From positions 144,405 to 208,404 of the forward strand of contig KB722751.1 of the NCBI GenBank assembly GCA_000349905.1: 64,000 nucleotides of DNA. The letters are read 5' to 3'. Numbering within the stretch: the stretch's first letter is position 1; each line of letters begins with the position of its first letter. The translations under genes and the position numbers were made by a program. This DNA comes from Volvariella volvacea V23 (lineage: Eukaryota; Basidiomycota; Agaricomycetes; Agaricales; Pluteaceae). Under the pieces are notes generated by a model that saw only the letters and a program-made list of their open reading frames with translations, was not told the origin of the DNA and made no database searches. Below are positions 1-11,926 of the stretch, piece after piece.

Positions 1-1
1 A

Positions 2-283
2 TTTGTTCATGACTTACTATCCACCTCCAATGACTGTCCAATCCAACGCATAACCATACGTTTCACCACCCTTGGGAACATTTTATCAGCCCTTAAGCGT
101 GTAGACTGGGTCCACCTTGCTCCCGTGTTACAAGCCTCCGCACTCTCGAATCTACAAACTCTCAATATTCAGTATGATGGTGCAATGACGAATTACGAGG
201 CAAAATTTTTCAGAGCTATTGTGACGGAGAAACTTCCGCTGCTGGTGGAGAGGGGTGTATTAATGTTTAGTGGCACTTATTGA
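2..283 (+). CDS. 3' end of an F-box/LRR-like protein (partial)
   Basis: An open frame enters from the left edge and stops at the TGA at 281-283, giving about 93 residues. The peptide has the alternating leucine pattern of the C-terminal LRR-like half of basidiomycete F-box proteins, with segments such as SALKRVDWVHLAPVLQ and LSNLQTLNIQYDG. These proteins usually start with an F-box that recruits SCF ubiquitin ligase, but that part lies outside the window, so the F-box itself is not seen. The family is large and fast-evolving in Agaricomycetes, so the call rests on general character rather than on a diagnostic motif. It could be any leucine-rich hypothetical protein. Confidence 0.5.
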   Translation, partial: FVHDLLSTSNDCPIQRITIRFTTLGNILSALKRVDWVHLAPVLQASALSNLQTLNIQYDGAMTNYEAKFFRAIVTEKLPLLVERGVLMFSGTY

Positions 284-375
284 ATGAACGCTGCATTTTC
301 AACTATTCACGATTAACTTCAACGTTTCGAGTCTCGATAGTTGTGATACTAACTTAAGAATAATTTAAAAATAAG

Positions 376-464
376 TGCCCCATGGCTGAGTTGGTTACAG
401 CGTCCGACTGTTACAAACATGTCACGGTATCGGAAGGTCGTGAGTTCGAGCCTCACTGGGGCAG
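376..464 (+). tRNA. tRNA-Asn (anticodon GTT) with a 15-nt intron
   Basis: The acceptor stem pairs TGCCCCA (376-382) with TGGGGCA, with discriminator G at 464. The A box (TGGCTGAGTTGG) and B box (GTTCGAGCC) are intact, and the T stem pairs GTGAG with CTCAC. The anticodon loop reads CT-GTT-A up to position 413, then 15 nt (414-428) interrupt it at the canonical position 37/38 before ATCGGA resumes. The anticodon stem TCCGA/TCGGA closes only if the intron is removed. The body closely matches the yeast tRNA-Asn pattern as I remember it. The intron would be cut by the SEN endonuclease, one subunit of which (SEN34) is encoded at 28.6 kb. Confidence 0.93.
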
Positions 465-468
465 TTCC

Positions 469-482
469 TTTTGCACCTTTTT
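469..482 (+). terminator. Pol III oligo-T terminator of tRNA-Asn
   Basis: A TTTT run at 469-472 begins five bases after the tRNA 3' end, and a TTTTT run at 478-482 follows. Together they fit a primary and a back-up RNA polymerase III terminator. Confidence 0.7.
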
Positions 483-538
483 GCTAAGCCTATTTACTGC
501 ACTATTTGCACTAGGATAACATAAGTAGTACAAACTGC

Positions 539-3500
539 TCAACTTGAGCCCATACCCACAATGAAGGTACTCCTTCCACCCCTGGGCAGAACCAAAACTT
601 TCTCTGCCCCATGTTCTTGATATGTTTCTGTCGTCGGGATGGCCATCGAACCCATTGTGACTTCTCCAGTGAGAGGGAGTGCTATGATTGCGGCCCTTGG
701 TAACATCAGTTCTCCGTGGTGTAGGGCCACAAGAGTGATTGAAACTGAATACTCCCCGCCGTCCTTTGGATTCAGTTGAGCTTGGCCAATAGAAATCAAG
801 GGGGGCCGTGACATACCAATGCGACGAAGTCTCCACGTTTCTGGCCACTGACGAGCCAATCTTTTACCATTTCTTCGATATCAAACCGCATCACAAACTG
901 CTTCTCGTGGCTATCACTGATGCCAAATCCCCAATGGAAGGAGGTACGAATAGTGAGTCTGGCTGGGATTGGTTGTCCCGCATACAGTGATGGTAAATCA
1001 TCGGCCTTGAGTTCTGGGAATATTTGGATACGGACTGCTGCAACGATCTGCGGCTTTTGAGAATAAAGACCACAGAGGACAAGTCCATTACTGACTGACC
1101 GACATGGAGGGTATATCGACAGGGATTCTGATTTCCCGCCAGGTCCCAGTGGAGTGCGACGCGTGCGTATTACACCGTAACAGCTGCATATGAACTCAGC
1201 TGAAATCGCAATTGATTACATGCGCGCTAACCTCTTTTGTATCGGTCAAAACCTTGTCGATCTCCTGTGGTAGCTGCGAGTCGGGTACTTCTGGCACTAT
1301 TAATTGCCCAGTAACCCGATACAGCTCAACCCACGAGGCCTGAGTCTCTAACGCCTCAATCAATTTAGAGATGACAACCATTCGATATGCCGCGCGATTT
1401 TGAGGAGCGTTACTAAATGCCGTCCCAACGACAGTGTGAATAAGACTCTCGACCTCTGAAAGGAACTGGATGTGAGCTACAGCTCCCGACGAGTGTGACT
1501 TCTTACCTTCACGCAACATGCGATACTTCACCACAAGTATTAGCGGATCCCTGACAGGTCCGTCCGTGGACTCGAGCTGAAACAGGAAATTTGCAGGCTG
1601 TGATGGTGTCACTGTCTAAAGGTACAGTTAACGGCATACTCGTCTTTGGAGCTTTGCAACACCAACCACGATATCGCGATGGCAGGCTATGGATCCCATG
1701 ATCTTGACACCTTCCAGGTCTGTTCCTTCTGGGACAGTCAGCCGTGCGTCGGCAATACGAACGTGCTGATGCGTTGTTGTTGATATCGTGAATTTCGACA
1801 GCAATCTATGTGGAGTGTATAATTCGTACTGGGGTAATTGCAGGGATGACTTACTTCTTGCCTCTGAAAAAGTCCTCCACATTCACGGATATAGGTAGCG
1901 TAGTGACTACAGTTCTGCTGGTGCATAATCGTCGTGTCAGATCAGGCTCTGCTGTGGATGTGTATTCTGCAGTGACTGTGGCTTTCTGGTAATTTTCGGT
2001 GTTCAAGATAACTAATGCATATAAGACATCACGACTGACCAATATATGGAATGCAGATACGTCCGAGTGTGGAACGAGGATGGTGAAGGAACTGTCTTCT
2101 TCCAGATCGGATAGTTCGAGGGCATCCTCAGCGACCTCTAGCGCCCCTTGTCCTGTGAACTAGTTAGCTAGGTGAGGTGTGGGGCTGAGTAATTGTGACG
2201 ATATACCATCATCTAGCGTAGCCCCTTTCAGAGTGAAAGTAATGTTAGGGGCCGTGAGTTTTACGGAGAGTTTCTGAATTCTATTTCTTCCTGTCGTTAT
2301 CCTCATGCGCAATGCGGGTCGTCTTCCCAATTCAACTGATATATACTTCAATGTCGTTCTGTACTGAAATAGAGTACAACGCACCTTGTTTGGGTTGTAG
2401 GAGTTGAATATCAAGAGCGCGAAGGTCCTTTGGAACTCGAACGAGGTGAATATCTTTTCTCATCTGAACTCTAGGAATAGCTGGGGATTTACGATGGTTA
2501 TATTGCAAGAGCAATCGTGCGAGGTGAAGTTCGCTGTGATCAAACAGATATGTCCCAGCGGTCACAACCTATCTTTGACTTCATTTATGACCAATCATGA
2601 ATTCGAAAAGCACATACAGGGCAGAATAGATCTAGTTTGGTCTTTCCGGGAGATAGCGTAGCAGCTTGAGCCTGGAATTTGTAGCGCTCTGCATCCCGGC
2701 CTATGATAGAGACAGTGATTCTGTCGAGAGATAGCCTCTATGAAGCAATATAAGTGTGGTGATGACATCAGAAAGACAGCTTACACAGGGAAGGTGGTTC
2801 AAGACAGTCGCCTCTAAGTAGCACCCATCCACAGATTCTGCCAGCCGTGCTGTGCTTGAGACCAGTATGCTAAGCATCGGATGATCGGGGTAAGGCAAAT
2901 CTGGACCCCTGGCATAAACCTGCACCCATGACAGAAGTGAATGAGGAACGCACCATGTTCCAAAGCCGCGGCGGCACTGATTAGCTGTTCCAAGAGCCCA
3001 GATAAATAATCTACTCTGTCTTGCCCGTGTAATAGCATATCGGTTCCTTCACAATCCACGTAGGTCTTGATATAGGAGAGTAAAATATGAATCCATTCAG
3101 TGTCCTTCGATTTGCTCATCAAGGCGTGAGTGTCGAGTGCACGTGAGAGCATGAAAGACTCCAAGGAGGTCCACATATGCGGCGCGTAATGGGCAGGCAA
3201 CGACGAATAAGTCGTCAGGGCAGAAGCCAGACGAGAGCGATGGCTGATCAGTGAAATCAATCATTAGAGACTCGCAGAGTGGCCAGATAAACACTCACAC
3301 GTCCAAAGCTGCAAGGCTCTCATGGAGCTTTAGTGCAAACTTCCGACGATTGCCCTTCGCATACATTTCAATGGCACGATTCGTAGTAGCTACATATAGA
3401 TCAAAGAATCGGTCCTTGTCGTTGAGAGCGGCGATCAACTCTTCACTGGAGATTTTATTCGCCGAACTGGTCTGAACCTGGTTTGTTGAGGTAGTAGAAT

Positions 3501-5028
3501 CTTGGAATACAGTAAAGAAGGGGGGCTTCACTGGTAAATGCCCAGTCTTAATGCCTATGATGTCTAACTGTAATATCTTTTGACAAAAAGTCCCAAGCAA
3601 GAGAAATATGAGTACCTGGTGTCTAGCTAGTTCTAGCAATTCACCCTTGCTTGCATTGAAAGTCGTGGGGTTGTGTCCTTCGGGTAAGTACCTAGCAATC
3701 CACTTGTTGCACTGGTCCACGGCACTCAAAGCCGATGAATACTTCCATGATTCAAGGAAGAATGGCGGTAACTCATCCTGGTGGCATGGTTTAGATATAG
3801 ATAATCAGATTAAAAGGATTCTCTACCTCCACTTCACGCAATCGCCGACCAAAACCATTCAAGAAAGCACCAACCTTCCGACCGATTTCGTTTATCCTGC
3901 CCATCCTTGCTAGTAATTCGCATTGTCGAGCCAGAATGTATACACGCAAGTCAAAGACCGATATAGTGTTGGCGAGGATAAGATCCCGATATGGTTTCTT
4001 GGTAATGAGAAGAAGGGGCGCCGAATCATCTTTCGGGTTTGGTGTAATTAGGGCACCAAACCAAGACAAGTTCCTCTCTCGCAGGACATGGTGAAAGGTG
4101 ATTTCCAGCTCATCGTACTGCGCCAAGGCTTCTTCAAACAAGTTTACCCCTTCAAAAGAGTTCGGCAGACTTTCCTACACAAAGTAAGCGCGAGTGTAAG
4201 GGTCATTTATACACCCGATTCACCTTCAATATGAAGAAAGTACAAAAGTTCCAACCAGGCATGTTACGCTGGCTTTCTGATCGCTTAACCTCTTCTTCAC
4301 GACCCGCGACAGCGCTGTCAAACGCAGAAAGAACTCCGTCCTTAATCTTGCTTATAGCCTCTGCCCACGACGCGGGGTTCTCATAGGCAGTAGAATGAGA
4401 AACCTGAACGCATCTAACAACCCCAGGACTTCAGCTGAGCTCACCATTCAACGAGGGTGACTGACCGGTCACGTTTATCCGCGTTGAAGTCTGCCCGTAG
4501 CTTCTCTATAACCGACCCCTTCAGCTGGAAAAAGTTACCGGTTGGCGCCTTGGACTCGGGCTTGACTATATGCAAGATGAGCCATTCTTGATTCTTCCGC
4601 GTGGTGACTACGGAATGCCAGTCCTTAACCTGCTTCTTGTACGTGTTCTTGTACCCATCAACGTCGGAATCCTTCCGGGTCCCATCTTACCTTAGCTCAC
4701 AACCCAAGTCATGTCCATTACTTACCTCACAGTGTACGATGTACATATTCAGTAGAGGCTTCTCCAGAAGTGTGGCCGGTATCTGGGAAGTGTGCTCATC
4801 ACGCAGAGTGTCGAAGTTTACGAGTGTGATATCTAGCTCCTGTATTGTCCGTATGGATGCGCGAGAGGCTGATTTCCAGTGAACATTGCGCAAGGGGAGC
4901 TGAGATCGCAACGCTTCCTGTATCTGCCGCCAATTGCCTGAATTGAGAAAGAGAGTTGGAGAGGCATAGGACGTTAGGACGCGGTGACTGTTATCCATTG
5001 TGTTGAGGGTCGACGCTGAAGCGTCCAT
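539..5028 (-). CDS. TRS130: TRAPP II complex subunit TRS130/TRAPPC10
   Basis: Exons spread over 4.5 kb on the minus strand carry several conserved TRAPPC10 blocks. One contains DLILANTISVFDLRVYILAR and the preceding LSWFGALITPNPKDD (about 3.9-4.1 kb). The C-terminal block near 540-620 includes PRGGRSTFIVGMGS and stops at 539-541. The first ATG is at 5028; an in-frame GTG six bases upstream is unlikely to be used. The protein is a scaffold of the TRAPP II tethering complex, which activates Rab GTPases at the late Golgi. The gene has many short introns and I did not resolve every junction. It is divergent from RRP3, whose ATG lies only 62 nt away. Confidence 0.88.
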
Positions 5029-5090
5029 CAACACCTCTAAAGTCTTGCGTGGGAATTTGATTGTCCCACTTTTTCGCTCCCATCGTCATA
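5029..5090. promoter_or_regulatory. 62-nt divergent promoter between TRS130 and RRP3
   Basis: Only 62 nt separate the two start codons (5028 on minus, 5091 on plus). Both core promoters and both 5' UTRs must therefore sit here or overlap the neighbouring coding sequence. No TATA box is visible; a short pyrimidine stretch (CCCACTTTTTCGC) precedes the RRP3 ATG. Confidence 0.55.
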
Positions 5091-6638
5091 ATGCCAGGCC
5101 CGGAGGAGGCATCGACCTCAGCCTCACATAGTCCCGAGCCTCGCACATTTCAGTCACTAGGACTAATAAAACCTCTCCTCGATGCTCTCCAACAGCTCGA
5201 ATTCAAGGCACCCACTGATATCCAGGTCAAGGCTATCCCACCCGCACTAGAAGGAAGGGATATAATCGGTGTCGCCGAAACAGGATCCGGTAAAACAGCC
5301 GCATTCGCACTACCAATACTACAAAAACTATGGGAAGAACCAAAGGGACTGTTCGCGTGCGTTCTCGCCCCTACACGTGAACTGGCGTATCAAATATCAC
5401 AACAGTTTGAATCGCTGGGATCCGCTATGGGAGTGCGGTGTGCAGTCATTGTGGGTGGAATGGACAAGGTCACTCAGGCCATTGCTCTCGCAAAAAGACC
5501 GCATATAGTGGTAGCGACACCTGGTCGACTTTACGATCATCTGGAGGACACGAAAGGATTTAATTTGAGGGGAATCAAATTTCTAGTGGGTTATGGCGTA
5601 CGTTCCGTGCTAATGAGATCCATAACGCCGTATAGGTCATGGACGAGGCGGATCGTTTATTGGATATGGACTTTGGCCCCATCATTGATAAGATACTGAA
5701 GGTCATACCCAGAGAAAGGACAACATACCTCTTCTCTGCAACAATGACAACAAAAGTAGCCAAGCTACAGCGTGCTAGTTTGAGCAATCCTGTACGTGTT
5801 GAAGTATCTACTAAGTGAGTGCGTGCCCCAGCATCTCGTACTTTTCTTAAGGCCGAGTCAGGTACCAAACTGTGTCGACGCTCCTGCAATATTACCTCCT
5901 CATGCCGCTGAAGGATAAAGACGCATACTTGGTCTATCTCACAAACACATTGGCTCAAAATTCTATTATTATTTTCACCCGGACTGTCCATGATGCAGCA
6001 CGGTACGTTGTGTTTCACTGAGTGGGACCACTCAACTCAAGCCATGCAGCCTATCAATTATCCTGCGGACGCTAGGATTCCCAGCTGTCCCATTGCATGG
6101 GCAACTGAGCCAAAGCCAGCGACTTGGAGCCCTTGCCAAGTTTAAGAGTGGTGGTCGCAAAGTCCTGGTAGCGACTGATGTTGCAAGCCGGTAAGCCCAG
6201 AGCACCTCACCACTAGTGTGCCAAGCCATCTCACTTTTATTCAGTGGACTAGATATCCCGTCAGTAGATGTTGTCATCAACTTCGACATACCGACACACT
6301 CAAAAGACTACATCCATCGAGTTGGGCGAACAGCTAGAGCAGGACGTGCTGGGAAATCAATAACATTGGTGACCCAGTATGACGTCGAATTGATTCAGCG
6401 CATTGAAAAGGTGATTGGAAAGAAAATGGACCTATGGCCTACAGATGCAGAGGAGATAGCCTTACTGAAGGAGCGTGTGGAAGAAGCAGCTAGGGTCGCA
6501 GTCAATCAATTGAAAGAGGAGGGCACGAAAGGCAAGAGAAAACGGCATGAAGGGAATAGCAAAGACGATAGGGATCGCGATGACGATGTTATGGAAGCAG
6601 GAATGCCTGTCAAAAGGAAAAAGTCCAAATCCAGATGA
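5091..6638 (+). CDS. RRP3: DEAD-box ATP-dependent rRNA helicase RRP3
   Basis: Five exons, 5091-5585, 5636-5814, 5862-6002, 6050-6190 and 6245-6638, sum to 1350 nt (449 aa), and every junction is GT-AG. All DEAD-box motifs are present in order: the Q motif in the FQSLGL...TDIQ segment, I (AETGSGKT), Ia (PTRELA), Ib (TPGR), II (DEAD, just after intron 1), III (SAT), V (TDVASRGLDIP) and VI ([11 protein letters not shown]). The basic tail ends [11 protein letters not shown]3/DDX47 acts in the nucleolus on 18S rRNA maturation. The family choice rests on the AFKAPT-like lead and on overall similarity to RRP3; a close DEAD-box paralogue is the alternative. An in-frame TTG at 5061 is not the start. 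The gene converges on the 2OG oxygenase gene 37 nt downstream. Confidence 0.93.
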
Positions 6639-6675
6639 CCCCTTGGCTGATGCTATTCATGTACCTTTAGACCCG

Positions 6676-7622
6676 TCATCTCATAAACATGAGATCGGAT
6701 CGGAGGACGTATTTAGTTCCCTTGCGAACGGGAGACCCTTCATGTAGTAGACAGTCTTGTCCGTGTCTGTATAACATTTGTATGCGGTGTGGCAGTGATC
6801 ATGTTGTACATCAACTTACCTATGCAACAATGCGGTTCCGCGAATTAGGGGCGGAGTGATCGTTTCTCGTGGTTTGCCTCTAGCATCTTTGTAGAACAAT
6901 GTCTGGTTCGGGATAGGGATATAAGGCTAGATTGTTTTGGTGGAGAGCAGCCTCACCTCTCCTCCTTCAACACCATCTTCAACCCCCGTGAGATAGATTA
7001 GCAAAGTCCATTCGGATTTGGCGCCTGTTATCGGATCGCGAACAGAATCGTCGTAGTGCGGTCTATCCAGGGGAGTTGAGATGAATATCTTAAGCTTGTC
7101 AAAGCACGCACCCAAAGTGCTGAGATGGAGTGTACTTGTAAACACGGATATTCGAATTGAGCGAGTGGGGCAATCTGGGCGCATCTCCGCTGGGACGTTT
7201 GGCGGACGCGGGATAAGGAAATGAGGGCAGGTGGGGGAGCAGGATTTCGTGGAGCTTCTGGGCGAATTGAGGGGATATTACAGAGAAGCGATCTAGAAAT
7301 GCTAAACGCAGTCTCTCGACCGGGACCGAAGCACTTACGATTGACTCTATCCGCTTCTCCCCGCTTCTTGGGAGGGGTGAGTTCGAGTGGAAGCGAGTCT
7401 ATGAACTGCACGTATGCCTTGCATTCTGCGGGCGTGAAAAGGCGCTTGAACTGGCGGTTAGTGGGTAGACGCTGCAGAGATCAAGTGGCGCACATCGATG
7501 AGTACGATCTGGTCGTCGAGGACAGTCTGGCGATGCAGGTCGTGCTTTGGGCGCAGCTCTGGGAACACGACGTGGGCCGCGGGCGCTGGGGCCTGGTGCT
7601 CGCCCGGCTGCTTCTTGGGCAT
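6676..7622 (-). CDS. 2-oxoglutarate/Fe(II) oxygenase, prolyl-4-hydroxylase-like, with an apparent 1-nt frameshift
   Basis: The exons, read from the start, are 7494-7622, 7339-7450, 7112-7293, 6957-7062, 6820-6902 and 6676-6766. The product has the fungal P4Hc-type core: PHYDDSVRD with the iron-binding HxD, EWTLLIYLTG, GVEGGET, and near the C-terminus HEGSPV (distal His) followed by KGTKYVLRSD (2OG-binding basic residue). The exon sum is 703 nt, one base too many. The break lies in exon 3, where HRFSVISPQFA and QKLHEILLPHLP are both family-like but lie in different frames around a four-base C run (minus strand, about 7260-7263). Either the assembly is wrong, the gene is decaying, or an unusual intron is used. 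Such enzymes hydroxylate proteins or small molecules; the substrate here is unknown. Confidence 0.8.
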
Positions 7623-7826
7623 GGGACAAGGCGGACGCGTGACGTCAGAGGGAGGGGAGAACGTGAGAACGAGTTTGAACTCCGACGTGGAATAAACACG
7701 TGACGAGGAGATTAGTGAGGATCGCCCTCTGCCCAACGCTCTTGCAAGCTGTTCACTATCTTGGACGACATTCATCTCCGACGCTCCAAATTACAGCGGT
7801 CCCATCGCCCCTTTTCGCTCCTCATC
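7623..7826. promoter_or_regulatory. Divergent promoter of the 2OG oxygenase and CRM1 with CRE and E-box sites
   Basis: This 204-nt gap between start codons holds a perfect ATF/CREB palindrome, TGACGTCA (7640-7647), and an E-box, CACGTG (7697-7702). These are known binding sites of fungal bZIP and bHLH factors respectively. Their use here is inferred. Confidence 0.45.
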
Positions 7827-10800
7827 ATGGAGGTCCGTCCTCCCCTCCAATCTTGCGCTATCTGGCCCCGCTAATCTGCAATCGCATCTGACCAGGCTCT
7901 ACTAGATTTCTCGAAGGAATTCGATGTTGGTCTCATGGACAGGGTCGTTATGGCCTTCTACACCGGTTCTGGTAACGATGTATGTGTTTCTCGTCAGCCC
8001 CCGCGTCGACGTCCTCGATTTATCTTCAATCTCCTCTCCAGCAACAATTGGCACAGCAAGTCTTGACCCAGTTTCAGGAGCATCCAGACGCATGGATACG
8101 TGTCCCGGATATCATGGAACGCTCGTCGTATCCACAAACCAAGGTAATTCCAGCTCCTCTGCACATCCCGACGCCACAATGCCAACACCAGGATAGTTCA
8201 TTGGCCTGCAAATTCTCGAAAAGCTGATCACGACGCGATGGAAAGCCCTTCCAGAAGGTCAACGGCAAGGTGATAATCCACTCCTCTCCTCGCTTGTTGC
8301 TCCATTGCTCACGCGAGACATCACAGGTATTCGCAACTTCGTCGTTGGCATCACCGTTAGAGTGGCTTCACACGAGCCAACCATGCGCAAAGAAAAGACC
8401 TACCTCAACAAACTCAACCTTGCTTTGGTCCAGGTTCGTATAACCCCTAAATGGTCTTCCCCGTTCGCATCACTCATCATTTTTGCTACAGATCCTCAAG
8501 CAAGAGTGGCCACACAATTGGCCGACGTTCATCACTGAATTGGTGGAGTCGTCCAAGACAAATCTTTCTTTATGCGAGAACAACATGATCATCCTCAAGC
8601 TCTTGTCAGAAGAGATCTTCGATTTCTCCGCAGAGCAAATGACCCAAACCAAAATTAAACACCTCAAAAACCAGATGTGTGGAGAGTTCTCTGAGATCTT
8701 CAAGCTATGCTCAGAAGTTCTAGGGGAAGCCAACAAGTCCTCCCTCATCAGGGCTACCTTGGAAACCTTACTGAGGTTCCTCAACTGGATCCCCTTGGGT
8801 TACATCTTTGAGACGACAATTATTGATCTATTGCTATCCCGTGTAAGTGTGTGTCTGGCGGCGTTACTCAGTCACTTAAGCTGGCACAGTTCCTAGAAGC
8901 CCCCGAATTCCGTAATATTACCTTGAAATGCCTTGCAGAAATTGCTGCACTAAATGTTGGACCGGAATATGACCCGAAATTCGTCATCCTGTTTGCCATG
9001 GTTATGACCTCCATCAACAGAATGATACCTCCTAGTACCAACATTGCTCAAGCCTACGCAAACGCGGGTGACGCTGGTCAAGAACTTGTCCTCAATATCG
9101 CCCTTTTCCTTGCTAATTTCCTGTCCACCCACCTGCGTGCCGTCGAGACCGCAGAGAACCGCGACGTACTTCTGAATGCTCATCTCTACATGGTCAAGAT
9201 TTCCCAGGTGGACGAAAGGGAAATTTTCAAAATCTGCTTGGAGTACTGGCTAAAACTAGTATCCGAGCTTTACGAAGAGATCCAAAGTCTTCCGATTGGC
9301 GATTCTGGACTGTTGATGGGATTGAGTCTTGGAGGAAACAATGGTGCATCAAATATGCTCAATGGCATGAACCTCCGAAAGAATCTTTATAGCGACGTAC
9401 TCTCAAATTTGCGTCTTGTCGTGGTTGAGCGCATGGTCAAGCCCGAAGAGGTTGGTGCAGTGTTCATTACTTAGGGCGGCCAGTGCGCTGATCCTTGATT
9501 TAGGTTCTTATCGTTGAGAACGAGGAGGGTGAAATTGTTCGGGAGTTCATGAAGGAGAGCGACACCATCGTCTTGTATAAGTCCATGCGAGAATTGTTGG
9601 TGTATCTCACCCATTTGGATGTTAACGATGCAGAAACTATCCTCGCCGAGAAGCTTCAAAAGCAGGTTGACGGCTCAGAATGGTCGTGGCAGAACCTAAA
9701 CACACTCTGCTGGGCTATTGGATCCATTTCTGGTGCAATGAGTAGGTTCCTGGTCTCTGCACCTATCCATATTTCTGACAGTTATTAGATGAGGAGACGG
9801 AGAAGCGTTTCTTGGTTACTGTTATTAAGGACTTGCTAGGCTTGTGTGAGAATAAGCGTGGAAAGGATAACAAAGCCGTTATCGCCTCCGACATCATGTA
9901 TATCGTTGGCCAATACCCACGGTTCCTCAAGGCTCACTGGAAGTTCTTGAAGACTGTCGTAAACAAGCTTTTCGAGTTCATGCACGAGACCCATGAAGGT
10001 GAGCGATTTATGGTGACACTCCCCTCTCCATTTGATGACTTACGCTGGCATCCAGGTGTGCAAGACATGGCTTGTGATACCTTCATCAAGATTGCACAGA
10101 AATGCAGACGGCATTTTGTGATGCAACAATCCGGGGAACAGGAGCCATTCGTCGACGAAATTCTACGATTGCTGCACAGAATTACGGTCGACCTTTCGCC
10201 TCAGCAGGTACGCATGCGATGATTGACTCGGGACAATCGGTTTTCTTACATCTGTGGTGTATAGGTACATACCTTTTACGAGGCCGTTGGTTATATGATC
10301 TCTGCCCAGCCCAATAAGACCCAGCAAGAAAAGCTGATCGCAAAGTTGATGGAGCTTCCCAATAATGCTGTATGTCCGTCGTCTTCGCTCACTGCTTGTC
10401 TATTAATTCGTGTAGTGGGACTCCTTGATGGCGCAAGCTGCACAGAATATGGACGTCTTGTCCAGCACGGATAATATCAAAATCCTGGCCAATGTACTCA
10501 AGACTAACGTGTCGGCATGTACATCTATAGGCAATTTCTACTTGCCACAGATCGGCAGAATTTTCTTGGATATGTTGGGCCTCTATAAGGCTGTTAGCGG
10601 GATCATCAGTGAAACTGTTGCGAAAGAAGGTGAAGAATTGCGTACCAACTGTTAGACCGGGAATCAACTCATTTCATGGACAGGCCTTATTGCAACAAAA
10701 ACCCCCAAAGTTCGCCAGCTTCGTACGGTCAAGAAGGAGATTCTCAAGTTGATGGAGACCTATATCAAGAAAGCAGAAGACCTCGAAGCGGTTAACACGA

Positions 10801-11926
10801 ACTTCATGCCACCTCTTCTAGATGCCATTCTCGGAGACTACAACCGAAATGTACCATCAGCGCGAGACGCGGAAGTCCTCAATGTGATGGCCACGATTAC
10901 AACGCGTTTAGGGGTGAGTACCATCACAGTGGAAAATGGAAGATAGGAAGCTCATATCAAGCAGGGTCTTCTAACACCCCAAGTCCCACCCATCTTGGAT
11001 GCGGTGTTCGAACCCACTCTTAATATGATCAACCAGGACTTTGCCGAGTATCCAGAGCACCGTGTCGGGTTCTTCAAACTCCTCCGTGCGATTAATCTCA
11101 ATTGCTTCCCTGGTAGGCGACGAGTATTCATTTCGCTTGACCACATAATGACGTTTCTCGGCAATAGCCCTATTAACAATACCCCCTAATCAATTCAAAC
11201 TATTCATGGATAGCATTATATGGGCAATCAAGCACACTATGCGTGATATTGCCGATATTGGCCTTAACTGTAAGTCGCATGTATCGGTTTTCGTATTGAT
11301 GCTGAACCGCACCAGTGTGCCTGGAGGTCATCAACAATTTCGCTGCTACTACCGACCCTACGGTTTCCAACGCGTTCTTCCAGCAATACTTCTTGAGCGT
11401 TGTCCAGGACACATTCTTTGTTCTCACAGATGCGGACCACAAGAGCGGGTTTAAACTTCAAAGCGTGCTTTTGGCTCGTCTATTCCAATTGGTCGAGACC
11501 AACCAGATCCAGAGTCCGCTTTTCGACCCCGCGCAAATGGCAAATCCAAACATCAGCAACGCCGTGTTCCTGAAGGAATACTGCATGAATTTGCTCAAGG
11601 CCGCGTTCCCTCATGTCCAAGCGTTCGTGCCCTTCTATTGCCACGGAAGATGCCTACTAACATTTACGTCTTTGAACCACAGAGGGCAAATACAAGCATT
11701 TGTTGCCTCGCTTGGGGAACTCCATAATGACATTAACAGGTTCAAGCTGTCACTCCGTGACTTCCTTATCCAACTGAAGGAGTTCTCCGGCGACAACGCG
11801 GAGTTGTACCTGGAAGAAAAAGAGGAAGAGTCTCAAAGAAAGGCGGAAGAAGAACGCCAGGCAGCGATGAGAATCCCTGGAATGTTGAAGCCAGACCAGC
11901 TGGAGGACAAGGATGAGGATTTATGA
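7827..11926 (+). CDS. CRM1: Exportin-1 / CRM1 nuclear export receptor
   Basis: The first exon is just ATGGAG before an intron. The protein then runs through the importin-beta N-terminal and HEAT repeats with near-invariant CRM1 blocks, including [29 protein letters not shown], the block containing [32 protein letters not shown], and [20 protein letters not shown]. It ends [14 protein letters not shown] at 11926, close to the family length of about 1075 aa. CRM1 binds leucine-rich export signals with RanGTP and carries cargo through the pore. The groove segment reads [12 protein letters not shown], so the reactive cysteine (codon 9845-9847) targeted by leptomycin B is present. At least ten short introns interrupt the gene. 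Confidence 0.95.
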
